Origin: Nocardioides houyundeii
GTDB lineage: Bacteria > Actinomycetota > Actinomycetes > Propionibacteriales > Nocardioidaceae
NCBI RefSeq assembly: GCF_002865585.1
Contig: NZ_CP025581.1
Span: forward strand, 806,001-870,000
Length of the DNA stretch: 64,000 nt
Reading direction: 5' to 3'
Shown here: positions 36,556 to 45,335 of the stretch, in pieces
How the letters are laid out: each line of letters opens with the position of its first letter
Numbering within the stretch: position 1 is the first letter of the stretch
Notes under the pieces: model-generated
Databases searched by the model: none
Told to the model about the DNA's origin: nothing
The model's input: the letters and a program-made list of their open reading frames with translations, nothing else
Translations under genes and position numbers: made by a program

Positions 36556-37596
36556 GTGAGTCCTTCGCCAGCCGCCGCGGACAGCGCCTTCCTCAAGGCC
36601 GCACGCGGAGAGCCCGTCCCGCACACCCCCGTCTGGTTCATGCGTCAGGCCGGTCGTTCCCTGCCCGAGTACCTCAAGGTGCGCGAGGGCGTGGGCATGC
36701 TGGAGTCGTGCATGGACCCCGACCTGGTCGTCGAGATCACCATGCAGCCCGTCCGCCGGTACGGCGTGGACGCCGCCATCTTCTTCTCCGACATCGTGCT
36801 GCCGCTCAAGGCCGTCGGTGTCGACCTCGACATCGTCCCGGGCGTCGGCCCCGTGGTCGCCTCGCCGGTCCGCACCCTGCAGGACGTGGCGGCCATCCCC
36901 GACCTCACCCCCGACCACGTCGGCTTCATCACCGAAGCGGTCCGGGGCCTGGTCGGCGAGCTCGGCGCCACCCCGCTGATCGGCTTCGCGGGCGCCCCGT
37001 TCACCGTCGCGTCGTACCTGGTCGAGGGCGGCCCGTCGAAGGAGCACGCCAAGACCAAGGCCATGATGTTCGGCGCCCCCGAGGTCTGGGACGCGCTGAT
37101 GCGCAAGATCGCCGGCATCGCCAGTGCCTACCTGCAGGTGCAGGTGGAGGCGGGCGCCTCCGCGGTGCAGCTGTTCGACTCCTGGGCGGGCGCCCTGACC
37201 CCGGCCGACTACGCCGAGCACGTGATGCCGCACTCCGCGCGCGTGCTCGCCGACGCCGGGGCGCTCGGCGTGCCCCGCATCCACTTCGGCGTGGGCACCA
37301 CCAACCTGCTGGGACTGATGGGGGAGGCCGGTGCCGACGTGGTGGGCATCGACTGGCGCACCCCGCTCGAGCGGGGCATCGAGCTCGTCGGGGACCACGC
37401 GGTGCAGGGCAACCTGGACCCGACGCTGGTCTTCGCCCCGACCGAGGTGATGACGGCCCGCGCCGCGCAGGTCATCGAGGCGGGCCGGGCGGCCAGGGGG
37501 CACATCTTCAACCTGGGGCACGGGGTCATCCCCTCGACCGACCCCGACCAGCTGGCGCGCCTGACCGAGTTCGTCCAGGGCTACCCGCTCAGCTGA
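36556..37596 (+). CDS. hemE: Uroporphyrinogen decarboxylase
   Basis: HemE decarboxylates the four acetates of uroporphyrinogen III to give coproporphyrinogen III, in heme synthesis. The 346-residue protein shows PVWFMRQAGRSLPEY (the substrate-binding Arg motif), IFFSDIVLPLKAVGVD with the catalytic Asp region, GFAGAPFTVASYLVEGG and FNLGHGVIPSTDPD with the late His. A GATGAT hexamer (36544-36549) is 6 nt upstream of the GTG start. The 3' end overlaps the convergent DUF4349 gene by 8 bases. hemY and hemQ follow about 4 kb further on. Confidence 0.96.
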   Translation: MSPSPAAADSAFLKAARGEPVPHTPVWFMRQAGRSLPEYLKVREGVGMLESCMDPDLVVEITMQPVRRYGVDAAIFFSDIVLPLKAVGVDLDIVPGVGPVVASPVRTLQDVAAIPDLTPDHVGFITEAVRGLVGELGATPLIGFAGAPFTVASYLVEGGPSKEHAKTKAMMFGAPEVWDALMRKIAGIASAYLQVQVEAGASAVQLFDSWAGALTPADYAEHVMPHSARVLADAGALGVPRIHFGVGTTNLLGLMGEAGADVVGIDWRTPLERGIELVGDHAVQGNLDPTLVFAPTEVMTARAAQVIEAGRAARGHIFNLGHGVIPSTDPDQLARLTEFVQGYPLS

Positions 37597-38503
37597 GCGG
37601 CTGCGCCGGCGGCTCGGCCGCGCTTCGTCCGCTGCGCGGGCCGCGGCGCGCCACCCACCACAGCGGCAGTCCGAGCGCCAGCGCGACGACGGCCCAGGGC
37701 AGCAGCAGCCCGGCCAGGGTGGCCAGCGCCACGGCCGCCGCGCTCAGGCCGTCCCAGCCCGACGCCAGGCCGCTGAGGAAGCCCGACTCCTCGGTCTCGG
37801 GTTTGGCGCCGGCCGCCGTCCGCTCCACGTGCACGGTGATGGTGGACATCGAGGTCTGGTCCGCCAGCCAGGCCCGCTGCTGCTTGAGCGAGTCGAGGTC
37901 GGACTGGCGCCGGGTCAGCTCGGACTCGATCGAGACGATGTCGGCGATCCGGTCGGCGCGGTCCAGGAGCACCTCGATCCGCCGCAGGCTCCGTTCCTGG
38001 GCCCGGATCCGGGCCTCGTTGTCGATGACCTGGGTGGTCACGTCCTCGGTGTCCCGCTCGGTGGAGTCGAGCTCGCCGATCTCCTCGAGCCGGGTGATCG
38101 CGTCGGCGAACCTGGCGGTCGGCACCCGGAGCACCAGCCGGGTCCAGACGAGATCGCCGTCGCTGGAGTCGGCCTCCTCGTCGGCCACCTCGCCGCGCAG
38201 CGCGTCCGCGACCTGCTGGACGTCGTTGCGCGCGGCGCGCACGTCATCGCTGTGCAGGGCGACGGTGGCGGTGGCGATCACGGCGCGCTCGGCGACCGTC
38301 GTACGGGCGGGGGCGGCAGCGGCGCGGGCGCCGGGCCCGGCGTCGGCGTCCGCCGCAGAGGTGCCCGCGCCGGCGTCGACTTCCTGGGCAGCCGAGTCGG
38401 CGGTCGAGTGGACGGCGTCCTGGTCGCTGGACGAGCACCCGCCCAGCGCAGCGAGGGAGGCCAGGAGCGCAAGTGCGGCGGCGGTGCGGATTCGTCGGGT
38501 CAT
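37589..38503 (-). CDS. DUF4349 lipoprotein
   Basis: The 304-residue protein has a lipobox ending at C23 (LAALGGC), a low-complexity Ala/Asp linker and a DUF4349 domain. VALHSDDVRAARNDVQQVAD and LRVPTARFADAITRLEEIGE are its first elements. A long coiled-coil hairpin follows (RIRAQERSLRRIEVLLDRAD, then SELTRRQSDLDSLKQQRAWL). A membrane helix (about 255-285) and a basic tail close the protein. It is lipid-anchored outside with a C-terminal span; function is unknown. Confidence 0.8.
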   Translation of the reverse strand: MTRRIRTAAALALLASLAALGGCSSSDQDAVHSTADSAAQEVDAGAGTSAADADAGPGARAAAAPARTTVAERAVIATATVALHSDDVRAARNDVQQVADALRGEVADEEADSSDGDLVWTRLVLRVPTARFADAITRLEEIGELDSTERDTEDVTTQVIDNEARIRAQERSLRRIEVLLDRADRIADIVSIESELTRRQSDLDSLKQQRAWLADQTSMSTITVHVERTAAGAKPETEESGFLSGLASGWDGLSAAAVALATLAGLLLPWAVVALALGLPLWWVARRGPRSGRSAAEPPAQPLS

Positions 38504-38544
38504 GGCCCTACGACGCCGGCCGTCCCGGGTCGGTTCCGCCGGCC

Positions 38545-39456
38545 TCAGCCGGGTGGCCCGGTCACCGCACGGGCGCGTGTGGTCAGGGCGTCGCGCAGGT
38601 GCCGTACGTGCGGCGCGATCCGAGGCGTCCGGCGCATCCGCAGCGCCAGGGAGACGGTGGTGTCCAGGCCGGTGACGGGACGCTGGACGATGACGCCGGC
38701 CCGCTCCAGCGGGTCGCCCGCCACGCTGAAGGCAGGGAGCACGGTGAGGCCGGCGCCGTCGGCGACCATGGCCTTGCCGAGCTCGGCGCCGTCGGTGCTG
38801 GTCAGGACCCGGGGCCAGGTGTCACCGAAGAGGCGGACCGCCAGCCGGTGCATCAGGTAGCCCTCGCGCATCGCGACGAACGGCTCGGCCCGCAGGTCGG
38901 CCACGTCCACGCTCGCCCGGCCGGCCAGCGGGTGGTCGTGCGGCAGCACCGCGACCGTCGGCCCCGCCAGCAGCGGTACGTCGTACAGCCCGGCGGGCGG
39001 GTCGTCACCCTCGAGCACGTTGACCAGTCCCAGGTCCAGGCTGCCGTCCAGCAGGCCGGCGTCGATGGGGTCCTGACGGGTGTTGACCACCTCGACGCGG
39101 GTGTCGGGATGCTCGGCGGACAGGTCCCGCAGCGCGGGGGTGAGCAGGGTCGAGGTGGCGGTGCCGACCGTGCCGAGGCGGAGCACCCGGTTGGCCTGGG
39201 TGCGGTCCCCGGCGGCCTCGCGCAGTCGCGCCACGGACTCCAGCACCGCCTCGAGGTGGGGGAGGAGCTCCAAGCCCTCCCGGGAGATCCGGGCGCCGGA
39301 GCGCCGGCGGTCGAGCAGCACCACCCCGAGCTCGGACTCGAGCCGGGTGATGGCCTCCGACAGTGCGGGCTGGGAGAGGTGGACGCTCTCGCTGGCGCGC
39401 CGCAGCGACCCGTGGCGGGTGACGGCCACGACGTACTCGAGCTGCTCGACACGCAT
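38545..39456 (-). CDS. LysR-family transcriptional regulator
   Basis: The 303-residue protein has the LysR winged helix at the N-terminus (LEYVVAVTRHGSLRRASESV, then SQPALSEAITRLESELGVVL) and a type-2 periplasmic-binding-like effector domain (about 90-295). It is divergent from the SsuD-like monooxygenase and flavin reductase genes and probably controls them, by analogy with Cbl/SsuR; the effector is unknown. A TAGATT hexamer (39468-39463) lies 6 nt before the ATG, so the regulator is probably leaderless and self-controlled from the shared intergenic region. Confidence 0.88.
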   Translation of the reverse strand: MRVEQLEYVVAVTRHGSLRRASESVHLSQPALSEAITRLESELGVVLLDRRRSGARISREGLELLPHLEAVLESVARLREAAGDRTQANRVLRLGTVGTATSTLLTPALRDLSAEHPDTRVEVVNTRQDPIDAGLLDGSLDLGLVNVLEGDDPPAGLYDVPLLAGPTVAVLPHDHPLAGRASVDVADLRAEPFVAMREGYLMHRLAVRLFGDTWPRVLTSTDGAELGKAMVADGAGLTVLPAFSVAGDPLERAGVIVQRPVTGLDTTVSLALRMRRTPRIAPHVRHLRDALTTRARAVTGPPG

Positions 39457-39462
39457 GGCGGG

Positions 39463-39585
39463 AATCTACACTGACTTGGCTTAGTTAATAGGGTTTCCCT
39501 GTCACCCGCTCGGCAGAACCGTGGTCCGGACCCCCGCTCCGGCCTTGGCGCCGACACGGTCAGCGCGTAATGTCCAGCAAACTAA
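39463..39585. promoter_or_regulatory. Divergent control region with AT-rich inverted motifs
   Basis: The region between the LysR gene and the monooxygenase gene holds TTAGTTAATAG at 39481 and AAACTAATAGAC at 39579. TTAGTT (39481-39486) and AACTAA (39580-39585) are inverted copies. Both are strikingly AT-rich for this genome. LysR proteins often bind such inverted, AT-rich sites; binding here is inference. Confidence 0.4.
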
Positions 39586-39671
39586 TAGACTTACTTTCCA
39601 CCGCTGGGCGCTACGCCCCGAGGGCGTCCTGCCCCAACCACGACTCAGCTCTAGAGAAGACGAGGAAGCTC

Positions 39672-40814
39672 ATGTCGTTGAAGTTCCACTGGTTCCTGCC
39701 CACCAACGGTGGCGACGGTCGGCAGGTCGTCGGCGGCGGTCACGGCGTCGACGCCCAGGGCTCCCAGCGCCCCGCCTCGGTGCCCTACCTGGGCCAGATC
39801 GCCCGGAGCGCGGAGCAGCTCGGCTTCGAGGCGGCGCTCACCCCGACCGGCGCGTGGTGCGAGGACGCCTGGGTCTCCACCGCGATGCTCAGCACCCTCT
39901 CGGAGCGGCTGAAGTTCCTGGTCGCCTTCCGCCCCGGCCTGGTGGCGCCGTTCCTGGGCGCCCAGATGGCCGGGACCTTCCAGAACCTCTCCGGGGGACG
40001 GCTGGCGCTCAACGTCGTCGTCGGCGGCGAGGACCACGAGCAGCGGATGTTCGGCGACTTCTCCACCAAGGAGGAGCGCTACGAGTCCGCCGGGGAGTTC
40101 CTGCACATCGTCAGGGCCCTTTGGAGCGGCGAGAAGGTCACCTTCCACGGCCGTCACCACTCGGTGGAGGACGCGGTGCTCGCCCAGATTCCCGACCCCA
40201 TCCCCGAGATCTACTTCGGTGGCTCCTCGCCGGCGGCCGGCGTGGTCGCTGCCAAGTACTGCGACGTCTACCTGACCTGGGGCGAGCCGCCGGCCGCGGT
40301 GGCGAAGAAGGTCGCCTGGATCCGCGAGCTGGCCGAGAAGGAGGGCCGCGAGGTCCGCTTCGGCGTCCGCCTGCACACCATCGCCCGCGACACCCGCGAG
40401 GAGGCCTGGGCCGAGGCCGACCGTCTGCTGGACGGCATCAGCGAGGAGCAGATCGCCAAGGTGCAGGCCGGTCTGGCCCGCAGCGGGTCCGAGGGGCAGC
40501 GCCGGATGCTGGAGCTCAACAAGGGCAGCAAGGACGGCCTGGAGATCCACCCCGGGCTGTGGGCCGGGGTCGGCCTGGTCCGCGGCGGCGCCGGCACCGC
40601 CCTGGTGGGCAGCCACTCCGAGGTGGCCGACCTGGTCGAGGAGTACGCCGCGGTGGGCATCGAGGAGTTCGTGCTCTCGGCGTACCCCCACCTGGAGGGC
40701 GCCTACTGGTTCGGTGAGGGCGTGCTGCCCGAGCTGGCTCGTCGCGGGCTGTGGCAGCACCCGGCCCCGGTCGTCGACCGGGCCTCGGTGCCCTTCGGGG
40801 CGGCGGCCTCGTGA
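39672..40814 (+). CDS. SsuD-like FMNH2-dependent alkanesulfonate monooxygenase
   Basis: The 380-residue protein is a luciferase-like (LLM class) monooxygenase close to SsuD. Typical pieces are FHWFLPTNGGDGRQ, LTPTGAWCEDAWV (Cys and Arg/Glu region), FLVAFRPGLVAPFLGAQMAG, LALNVVVGGEDHE, EIYFGGSSPAAGVVAAKYCD, VYLTWGEPPAAVA and VRFGVRLHTIARDTREEAW. SsuD frees sulfite from alkanesulfonates using reduced FMN and oxygen. Here the partner reductase is the next gene, overlapping by GTGA. No ssuABC transporter is in the window, so the sulfur source is not settled; other C-S substrates are possible. AGACGAGGAAG serves as ribosome site. Confidence 0.86.
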   Translation: MSLKFHWFLPTNGGDGRQVVGGGHGVDAQGSQRPASVPYLGQIARSAEQLGFEAALTPTGAWCEDAWVSTAMLSTLSERLKFLVAFRPGLVAPFLGAQMAGTFQNLSGGRLALNVVVGGEDHEQRMFGDFSTKEERYESAGEFLHIVRALWSGEKVTFHGRHHSVEDAVLAQIPDPIPEIYFGGSSPAAGVVAAKYCDVYLTWGEPPAAVAKKVAWIRELAEKEGREVRFGVRLHTIARDTREEAWAEADRLLDGISEEQIAKVQAGLARSGSEGQRRMLELNKGSKDGLEIHPGLWAGVGLVRGGAGTALVGSHSEVADLVEEYAAVGIEEFVLSAYPHLEGAYWFGEGVLPELARRGLWQHPAPVVDRASVPFGAAAS

Positions 40815-41443
40815 GCGCCCCTGCCGGGACCTCTGCCGAGCGCCCTGTCGAGACCGGCGCGGCGTTCGCCCTCGACCCGCGTGCGCTGCGGGACGTCTTC
40901 GGGGCCTTCCCGTCCGGGGTGGTCGCGGTCGCCGGCCGCGTGGGCGGCCAGCTGATCGGGCTGGCGGCCAGCTCGTTCACCTCCGTCAGCCTCGACCCGC
41001 CGCTGGTCTCCTTCTCGGTGGCGCGGACCAGCAACACCTGGCCCGCCCTGCGTGAGGCGGGACAGCTGGGGATCAGCGTGCTGGCCGACCACCACGACGT
41101 GCTGTGCCGCCAGCTCGCCGGGCCGGCGGACCGGCGGTTCGACGACCTCGCGCTGCGCACCAGCCCGGGCGGAGCGGTGCTGCTGGAGGAGGCGGTGGCC
41201 ACGCTGACCTGCTCGCTGCACGCCGAGATCGAGGCCGGGGACCACACGATCGTGCTGCTGGCGGTGCACGAGGTGCGTGCCGAGCCCGAGCGGGCCCCGC
41301 TGGTCTTCCACCGCAGCGGCTTCAAGCGGCTGCACCGCGACGACCTGGACCCCAGCAGCCTCGACGGCCGGATCAACGGCGAGCCGGTGCGGTCCGAGGA
41401 CGACGGCGACCTGCCCACCGAGCGCGCGGCGGTCGCGGTCTGA
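40811..41443 (+). CDS. Flavin reductase-like FMN-binding protein
   Basis: The 210-residue protein has the flavin-reductase (HpaC/SsuE-like split barrel) fold: VFGAFPSGVVAVAGRVGGQ, IGLAASSFTSVSLDPPLVSF at the FMN site, then NTWPALREAGQLGISVLADH. It should supply reduced flavin to the monooxygenase, whose stop overlaps its GTG start by four bases. The C-terminal 45 residues are an extension after the barrel. It is the last gene before hemY. Confidence 0.85.
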   Translation: MSAPAGTSAERPVETGAAFALDPRALRDVFGAFPSGVVAVAGRVGGQLIGLAASSFTSVSLDPPLVSFSVARTSNTWPALREAGQLGISVLADHHDVLCRQLAGPADRRFDDLALRTSPGGAVLLEEAVATLTCSLHAEIEAGDHTIVLLAVHEVRAEPERAPLVFHRSGFKRLHRDDLDPSSLDGRINGEPVRSEDDGDLPTERAAVAV

Positions 41444-41455
41444 CAGATTGGGACC

Positions 41456-42832
41456 ATGGAGACACAGGAGCCTCTGGACGTGGTGGTGGTCGGGGCCGGC
41501 GTGGCCGGCCTGGCCGCCGCGCACCGCCTCGCCGCGACCGGACGACGCGTCCTGGTCCTGGAGGGCTCGCCGGAGGTGGGAGGCAAGCTGCGCCGAGCGT
41601 CGGTCGCCGGTGTCAGGGTCGACGTCGGCGCGGAGGCGATGCTCAACCGGCGCCCCGAAGGGGTGGACCTGGCCCGGGTGGTCGGGCTGCCGATCGAGCA
41701 CCCCACCACCGCCTCGTCCCGGATCTGGACCCGCGGCGCCCTGCGTCCCCTGCCGCGCTCGCTGATGGGGGTGCCGCTGGACCTCGCGGCGCTCGAGGCG
41801 TCCGGGGTGCTCTCGCCCGCCGGCCTGCTCCGGGCCCGGCAGGAGCCCGAGGTGCCCCCGCTCCAGCTCCTCGAGGAGGACATCTCCGTCGGCGACCTGG
41901 TCGCCGAGCGCTTCGGCGACGAGGTCGTGGACCGGCTGGTGGAGCCCCTGCTCGGCGGCGTGTACGCCGGCAACGCCCGCCGCATCTCGGCCCGCGCGTC
42001 GGTGCCGCAGCTGGTCGCCCTCGCCCAGCGCGGGTCGGTGCTGGAGCAGGCCCCTGCCGTCCCCACCACCTACGACCTTCCCGTCTTCGCCGGCATCCCC
42101 GGCGGCATGGGCCAGCTGCCCGAGGCCCTGGCCCGCAACCTGGACGTGCGCACCGGCGCCACCGTGCGGGAGCTGCACCGCCACCCCGACGGGTTCGCGC
42201 TCACCGTGGGGCCCACCACCGCCCCGGAGCAGATCGTGGCCACCGCGGTGCTGCTGGCCACCCCCGCGGCCGCCACCTCGCGGCTGCTCGCCGAGGTCGC
42301 CCCCGGAGCCTCGATCGAGCTGGCGCCCATCGAGTACGCCTCGATGGCCGTGGTCACCTTCGCCTTCCGGCTGGCCGACGTCGCCGTGCTCGAGGCCAGC
42401 GGGTCCTCGGGGTTCCTGGTGCCGCCGGTCGACGGCCGCCGGATCAAGGCCTCCACCTTCTCCTTCGCCAAGTGGGGCTGGGTGCGTGCCGCCGGCGCCG
42501 AGCAGGACGTGGTCCACCTGCGGACCTCGCTGGGCCGCCACGGCGAGGAGACCGCGCTGCAGGCCAGTGACGAGGAGCTGGTGTCGTGGTCGCTCGCCGA
42601 CCTCGCCGAGGCCACCGGCTGCACCGCGGTCCCGGTCGACGTGCACGTGCAGCGCTGGGGCGGGGGACTGCCGCAGTACGCCCCAGGACACCTGGGGCGG
42701 GTGGCGCGGGTCCGGGCAGCGCTGCCGCCGGACCTCGCGGTGGCCGGTGCGGCGTACGACGGGGTGGGCATCCCGGCGGTCATCGGCTCCGCGCTCCGGG
42801 CCGTCGATGCGCTGCCGGCGGCGCAGCCCTAG
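41456..42832 (+). CDS. hemY: Coproporphyrinogen III oxidase (HemY/CgoX type)
   Basis: This FAD enzyme oxidises coproporphyrinogen III to coproporphyrin III in the route used by Gram-positive bacteria, with HemQ finishing the pathway. The 458-residue protein has the dinucleotide motif VVVGAGVAGLAAAHRLAATG (residues 9-28), GGKLRRASVAGVRVDVGAEA after it, the GG motif AGIPGGMGQLPEAL and the C-terminal GVGIPAVIGSALRAVDAL that closes the FAD site. A CAGATT hexamer (41444-41449) is 6 nt before the ATG, so a leaderless transcript is likely and hemY has its own promoter despite the close upstream gene. Confidence 0.93.
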   Translation: METQEPLDVVVVGAGVAGLAAAHRLAATGRRVLVLEGSPEVGGKLRRASVAGVRVDVGAEAMLNRRPEGVDLARVVGLPIEHPTTASSRIWTRGALRPLPRSLMGVPLDLAALEASGVLSPAGLLRARQEPEVPPLQLLEEDISVGDLVAERFGDEVVDRLVEPLLGGVYAGNARRISARASVPQLVALAQRGSVLEQAPAVPTTYDLPVFAGIPGGMGQLPEALARNLDVRTGATVRELHRHPDGFALTVGPTTAPEQIVATAVLLATPAAATSRLLAEVAPGASIELAPIEYASMAVVTFAFRLADVAVLEASGSSGFLVPPVDGRRIKASTFSFAKWGWVRAAGAEQDVVHLRTSLGRHGEETALQASDEELVSWSLADLAEATGCTAVPVDVHVQRWGGGLPQYAPGHLGRVARVRAALPPDLAVAGAAYDGVGIPAVIGSALRAVDALPAAQP

Positions 42833-42874
42833 TCGGGTGCTGGTGTGCTCGGTCACACGGGCACAATGGGGCGC

Positions 42875-43594
42875 ATGAGCGACGCCACCGAGACCACCCC
42901 CACGAACGCCTCCCGGATCAAGGACCTCAACGACTCGATCCGCTACACGATGTGGTCGGTGTTCAAGCTGCGCGACCTGATCGGCGACGCCGACCGCGCC
43001 GCCGAGGCGGCCGAGGTCGAGGAGCTCTTCGCCAAGCTCGCCGCCGACGACGTGGTGATCCGCGGCACCTACGACGTCAGCGGGCTGCGCGCCGACGCCG
43101 ACGTCATGATTTGGTGGCACGCCGAGGACAGCCAGCAGCTGCAGGCGGCCTACAACGCGTTCCGCCGTACGGTGTTCGGCCGCCGCCTGGAGCCGGTCTG
43201 GTCGCAGATGGCGCTGCACCGGCCGGCGGAGTTCAACAAGTCCCACATCCCGGCGTTCCTGGCCGACGAGACCCCCCGGGCGCACGTGTGCGTCTACCCG
43301 TTCGTCCGGTCCTACGAGTGGTACCTGCTGGAGGACTCGGAGCGCCGCACCATGCTCGCCGACCACGGCAAGATGGCGCGCGACTTCGTCGACGTGCGCG
43401 CCAACACCGTGGCCAGCTTCGCGCTCGGCGACTACGAGTGGATGCTCGCCTTCGAGGCCGACGAGCTCTACCGGATCGTGGACCTGATGCGGCACCTGCG
43501 CGGCTCCGAGGCGCGCCGCCACGTGCGCGAGGAGGTCCCGTTCTACACCGGCTCCCGGGCCAGCGTCGCCGAGCTCCTCGACCGCCTGCCCTGA
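42875..43594 (+). CDS. hemQ: Coproheme decarboxylase (chlorite dismutase-like)
   Basis: HemQ/ChdC converts coproheme to heme b, the last step of the coproporphyrin-dependent pathway. The 239-residue protein has the family's [57 protein letters not shown] and the heme-side [20 protein letters not shown] and SYEWYLL, in which the Tyr is the likely radical residue. The ATG at 42875 is 7 nt after a CACAAT hexamer (42862-42867); the earlier ATG at 42866 overlaps that promoter and is unlikely. Confidence 0.94.
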   Translation: MSDATETTPTNASRIKDLNDSIRYTMWSVFKLRDLIGDADRAAEAAEVEELFAKLAADDVVIRGTYDVSGLRADADVMIWWHAEDSQQLQAAYNAFRRTVFGRRLEPVWSQMALHRPAEFNKSHIPAFLADETPRAHVCVYPFVRSYEWYLLEDSERRTMLADHGKMARDFVDVRANTVASFALGDYEWMLAFEADELYRIVDLMRHLRGSEARRHVREEVPFYTGSRASVAELLDRLP

Positions 43595-43644
43595 ACCCTG
43601 GCTGAAGCGGGAACCACCGCCCGGCGGCACGCGTCGAACAGGGC

Positions 43645-44301
43645 ATGAGGACCCTGAGGCTCGTCGCGGCCCTGCTGAGCCCTGCGCTGCTGCTGGCCTG
43701 CGGCACCGGCACCGGCACCGGGGACGGGGACGGGGACGGCGCCGCGAGTGATCCGGGTCCCGCCACGTCTGCGCCGTCGAGCCCCGTGCCGGCCGCCACC
43801 GGCCGCGTCAGCACGCCGCAGCTGGCGCTGGTGATGGACACCGGCCGACCCGAGCTCTGCCTGGGGCCGGTGGCGCAGTCCTGGCCGCCGCAGTGCCGCG
43901 GTCTGCCGCTGGCGGGCTGGCGGTGGTCGAAGCATCCCGAGCACGAGGAGCAGGACGGCGCCCGGTGGGGCAGCTTCGCGGTCACCGGGACCTGGGACGG
44001 GGAGAGGTTCACCGTCCAGGAGGCGGTCCCCGCCGCCCGGTACGACGTACCTGGCGCGGAGCCGACCGCCACCTCGACCCCCGGCTCCACGGTGCGGCCC
44101 TCGTTGTCCCCGGACGAGCTCGCGGTGGTCGCCGAGGAGTCGGCGCTGCTGCCCGGCTGGCGCTCCGCCGCAGTGGTCGACTCACAGGTCCTGGTCGACG
44201 TGGTCTACGACGACGGCTCGCTCCAGGAGTGGGCCGATCAGCGCTGGGGTCGGGGTGTCGTGGTCCTCCTGCCCCTGCTGAGCGGCGATCGTGCGCCATG
44301 A
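43645..44301 (+). CDS. Unknown lipoprotein, first of a duplicated pair
   Basis: This is a 218-residue secreted lipoprotein (lipobox LLAC, C19) with a Gly/Asp/Thr-rich linker. Its core has LCLGPVAQSWPPQCRGLPLA (a Cys-x14-Cys loop), then GWRWSKHPEH, RWGSFAVTGTWDGERFTV and a C-terminal VYDDGSLQEWADQRW. The same pieces occur in the next gene, which is longer by a segment of about 75 residues in the middle. Function is unknown. The stop overlaps the next start as ATGA, so the pair is co-translated. Confidence 0.7.
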   Translation: MRTLRLVAALLSPALLLACGTGTGTGDGDGDGAASDPGPATSAPSSPVPAATGRVSTPQLALVMDTGRPELCLGPVAQSWPPQCRGLPLAGWRWSKHPEHEEQDGARWGSFAVTGTWDGERFTVQEAVPAARYDVPGAEPTATSTPGSTVRPSLSPDELAVVAEESALLPGWRSAAVVDSQVLVDVVYDDGSLQEWADQRWGRGVVVLLPLLSGDRAP

Positions 44302-45194
44302 TCGGGTCCATGACGCGATCGCAGCTGCGAAGCACCGCGGCGCTGGGCCTGGCCGGCCTGGTCCTGGGGCTGGCAGCGTGCGGCACCAGCGACGGGGCCG
44401 GGGGCGGCGCGCCGCCGCCGAGCGGCTCGACGGCGATGCCGGAGTCGGTCCCGGCCGCCGAGGGAGTCGTCACCACCGACGGGCTGGTCACCGTGCTGGA
44501 CGAGGGACGGGCCGAGGGCGGGCCGCGGCTGTGCCTGGGGCCGGTCGCCCGGTCGCTCCCTCCGCAGTGCGAGGGCGTCGCGCTGGCGGGCTGGAGCTGG
44601 TCCGAGCACTCCGAGCACCAGCGGCGCGCCGGGGTGCGCTGGGGCGACTTCGCGCTGACCGGGACCTTCGACGGGTCCACCTTCACCGTCACCGAGGCGG
44701 TCCCCGCCGCGGTGTACGACGAGCCGCCGGGCGAGGAGACCGACCTCGAGACGCCGTGCCCGGAGCCCGCGGACGGCTGGAAGGTCGTCGACGCCGCGAA
44801 GGTGAGCAGCGCCGCGCTGGACGAGACGCTGCGGGTCGCCGGACAGCTGCCCGGGTACGCCGACTCCTGGCTGGACCCGGCGCCGGCCGCGGAGGCCGAC
44901 CTGGGCATCGTCAACGTGCGGGTCGTCCAGGACGTGGCCGGGGCGGAGGCCACCCTGCGCGAGACCTGGGGCGGCGCGCTGTGCGTGTCCCAGGCGGCGT
45001 ACTCGGCAGCCGAGCTCACCGAGCTGAGCAACACTCTCCAGAGGCTGCCCGGAGTGCTGACCAGCTGGGCCTGGCTCGACGTGGTGCGTCTGGTGGTCGT
45101 CCACGACGACGGCTCGCTCCAGGACTGGGCAGACCAGACCTACGGCGAGGGCCGGGTGGAGGTCCGCTCCACCCTCGCCCCGGCGGAGGGCTAA
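44298..45194 (+). CDS. Unknown lipoprotein, second of a duplicated pair
   Basis: The 298-residue lipoprotein (lipobox LAAC, C28) is a paralogue of the preceding one. It shares LCLGPVARSLPPQCEGVALA, GWSWSEHSEH, RWGDFALTGTFDG and the end VHDDGSLQDWADQTYG. A middle part of about 75 residues (from CPEPADGWKVVDAAK to WGGALCVSQAAYSA) is missing from the first copy. That part brings two extra cysteines, so disulfide pairing outside the membrane is likely. The ATG at 44298 overlaps the previous stop; an ATG at 44310 would also give a good signal peptide. Function is unknown. Confidence 0.7.
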   Translation: MIGSMTRSQLRSTAALGLAGLVLGLAACGTSDGAGGGAPPPSGSTAMPESVPAAEGVVTTDGLVTVLDEGRAEGGPRLCLGPVARSLPPQCEGVALAGWSWSEHSEHQRRAGVRWGDFALTGTFDGSTFTVTEAVPAAVYDEPPGEETDLETPCPEPADGWKVVDAAKVSSAALDETLRVAGQLPGYADSWLDPAPAAEADLGIVNVRVVQDVAGAEATLRETWGGALCVSQAAYSAAELTELSNTLQRLPGVLTSWAWLDVVRLVVVHDDGSLQDWADQTYGEGRVEVRSTLAPAEG

Positions 45195-45335
45195 GGGCTG
45201 ACGCGGTAGCGGTCTGCTGCCCTTCGTCGGTCTTCTGCACCGATGGCAAGGGTCCTTGGCCTCTGACTGCGGGCACCGCTGCGGGGTGAGGGTCGCAGCA
45301 GAGCGCCCGCGCGGCCCGACGAAAGGACCGACCCC

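Noticed and set aside
42866..42874. Earlier ATG for hemQ (MGRM)
   Set aside because: It overlaps the CACAAT -10-like hexamer, so it would lie before the likely transcription start.
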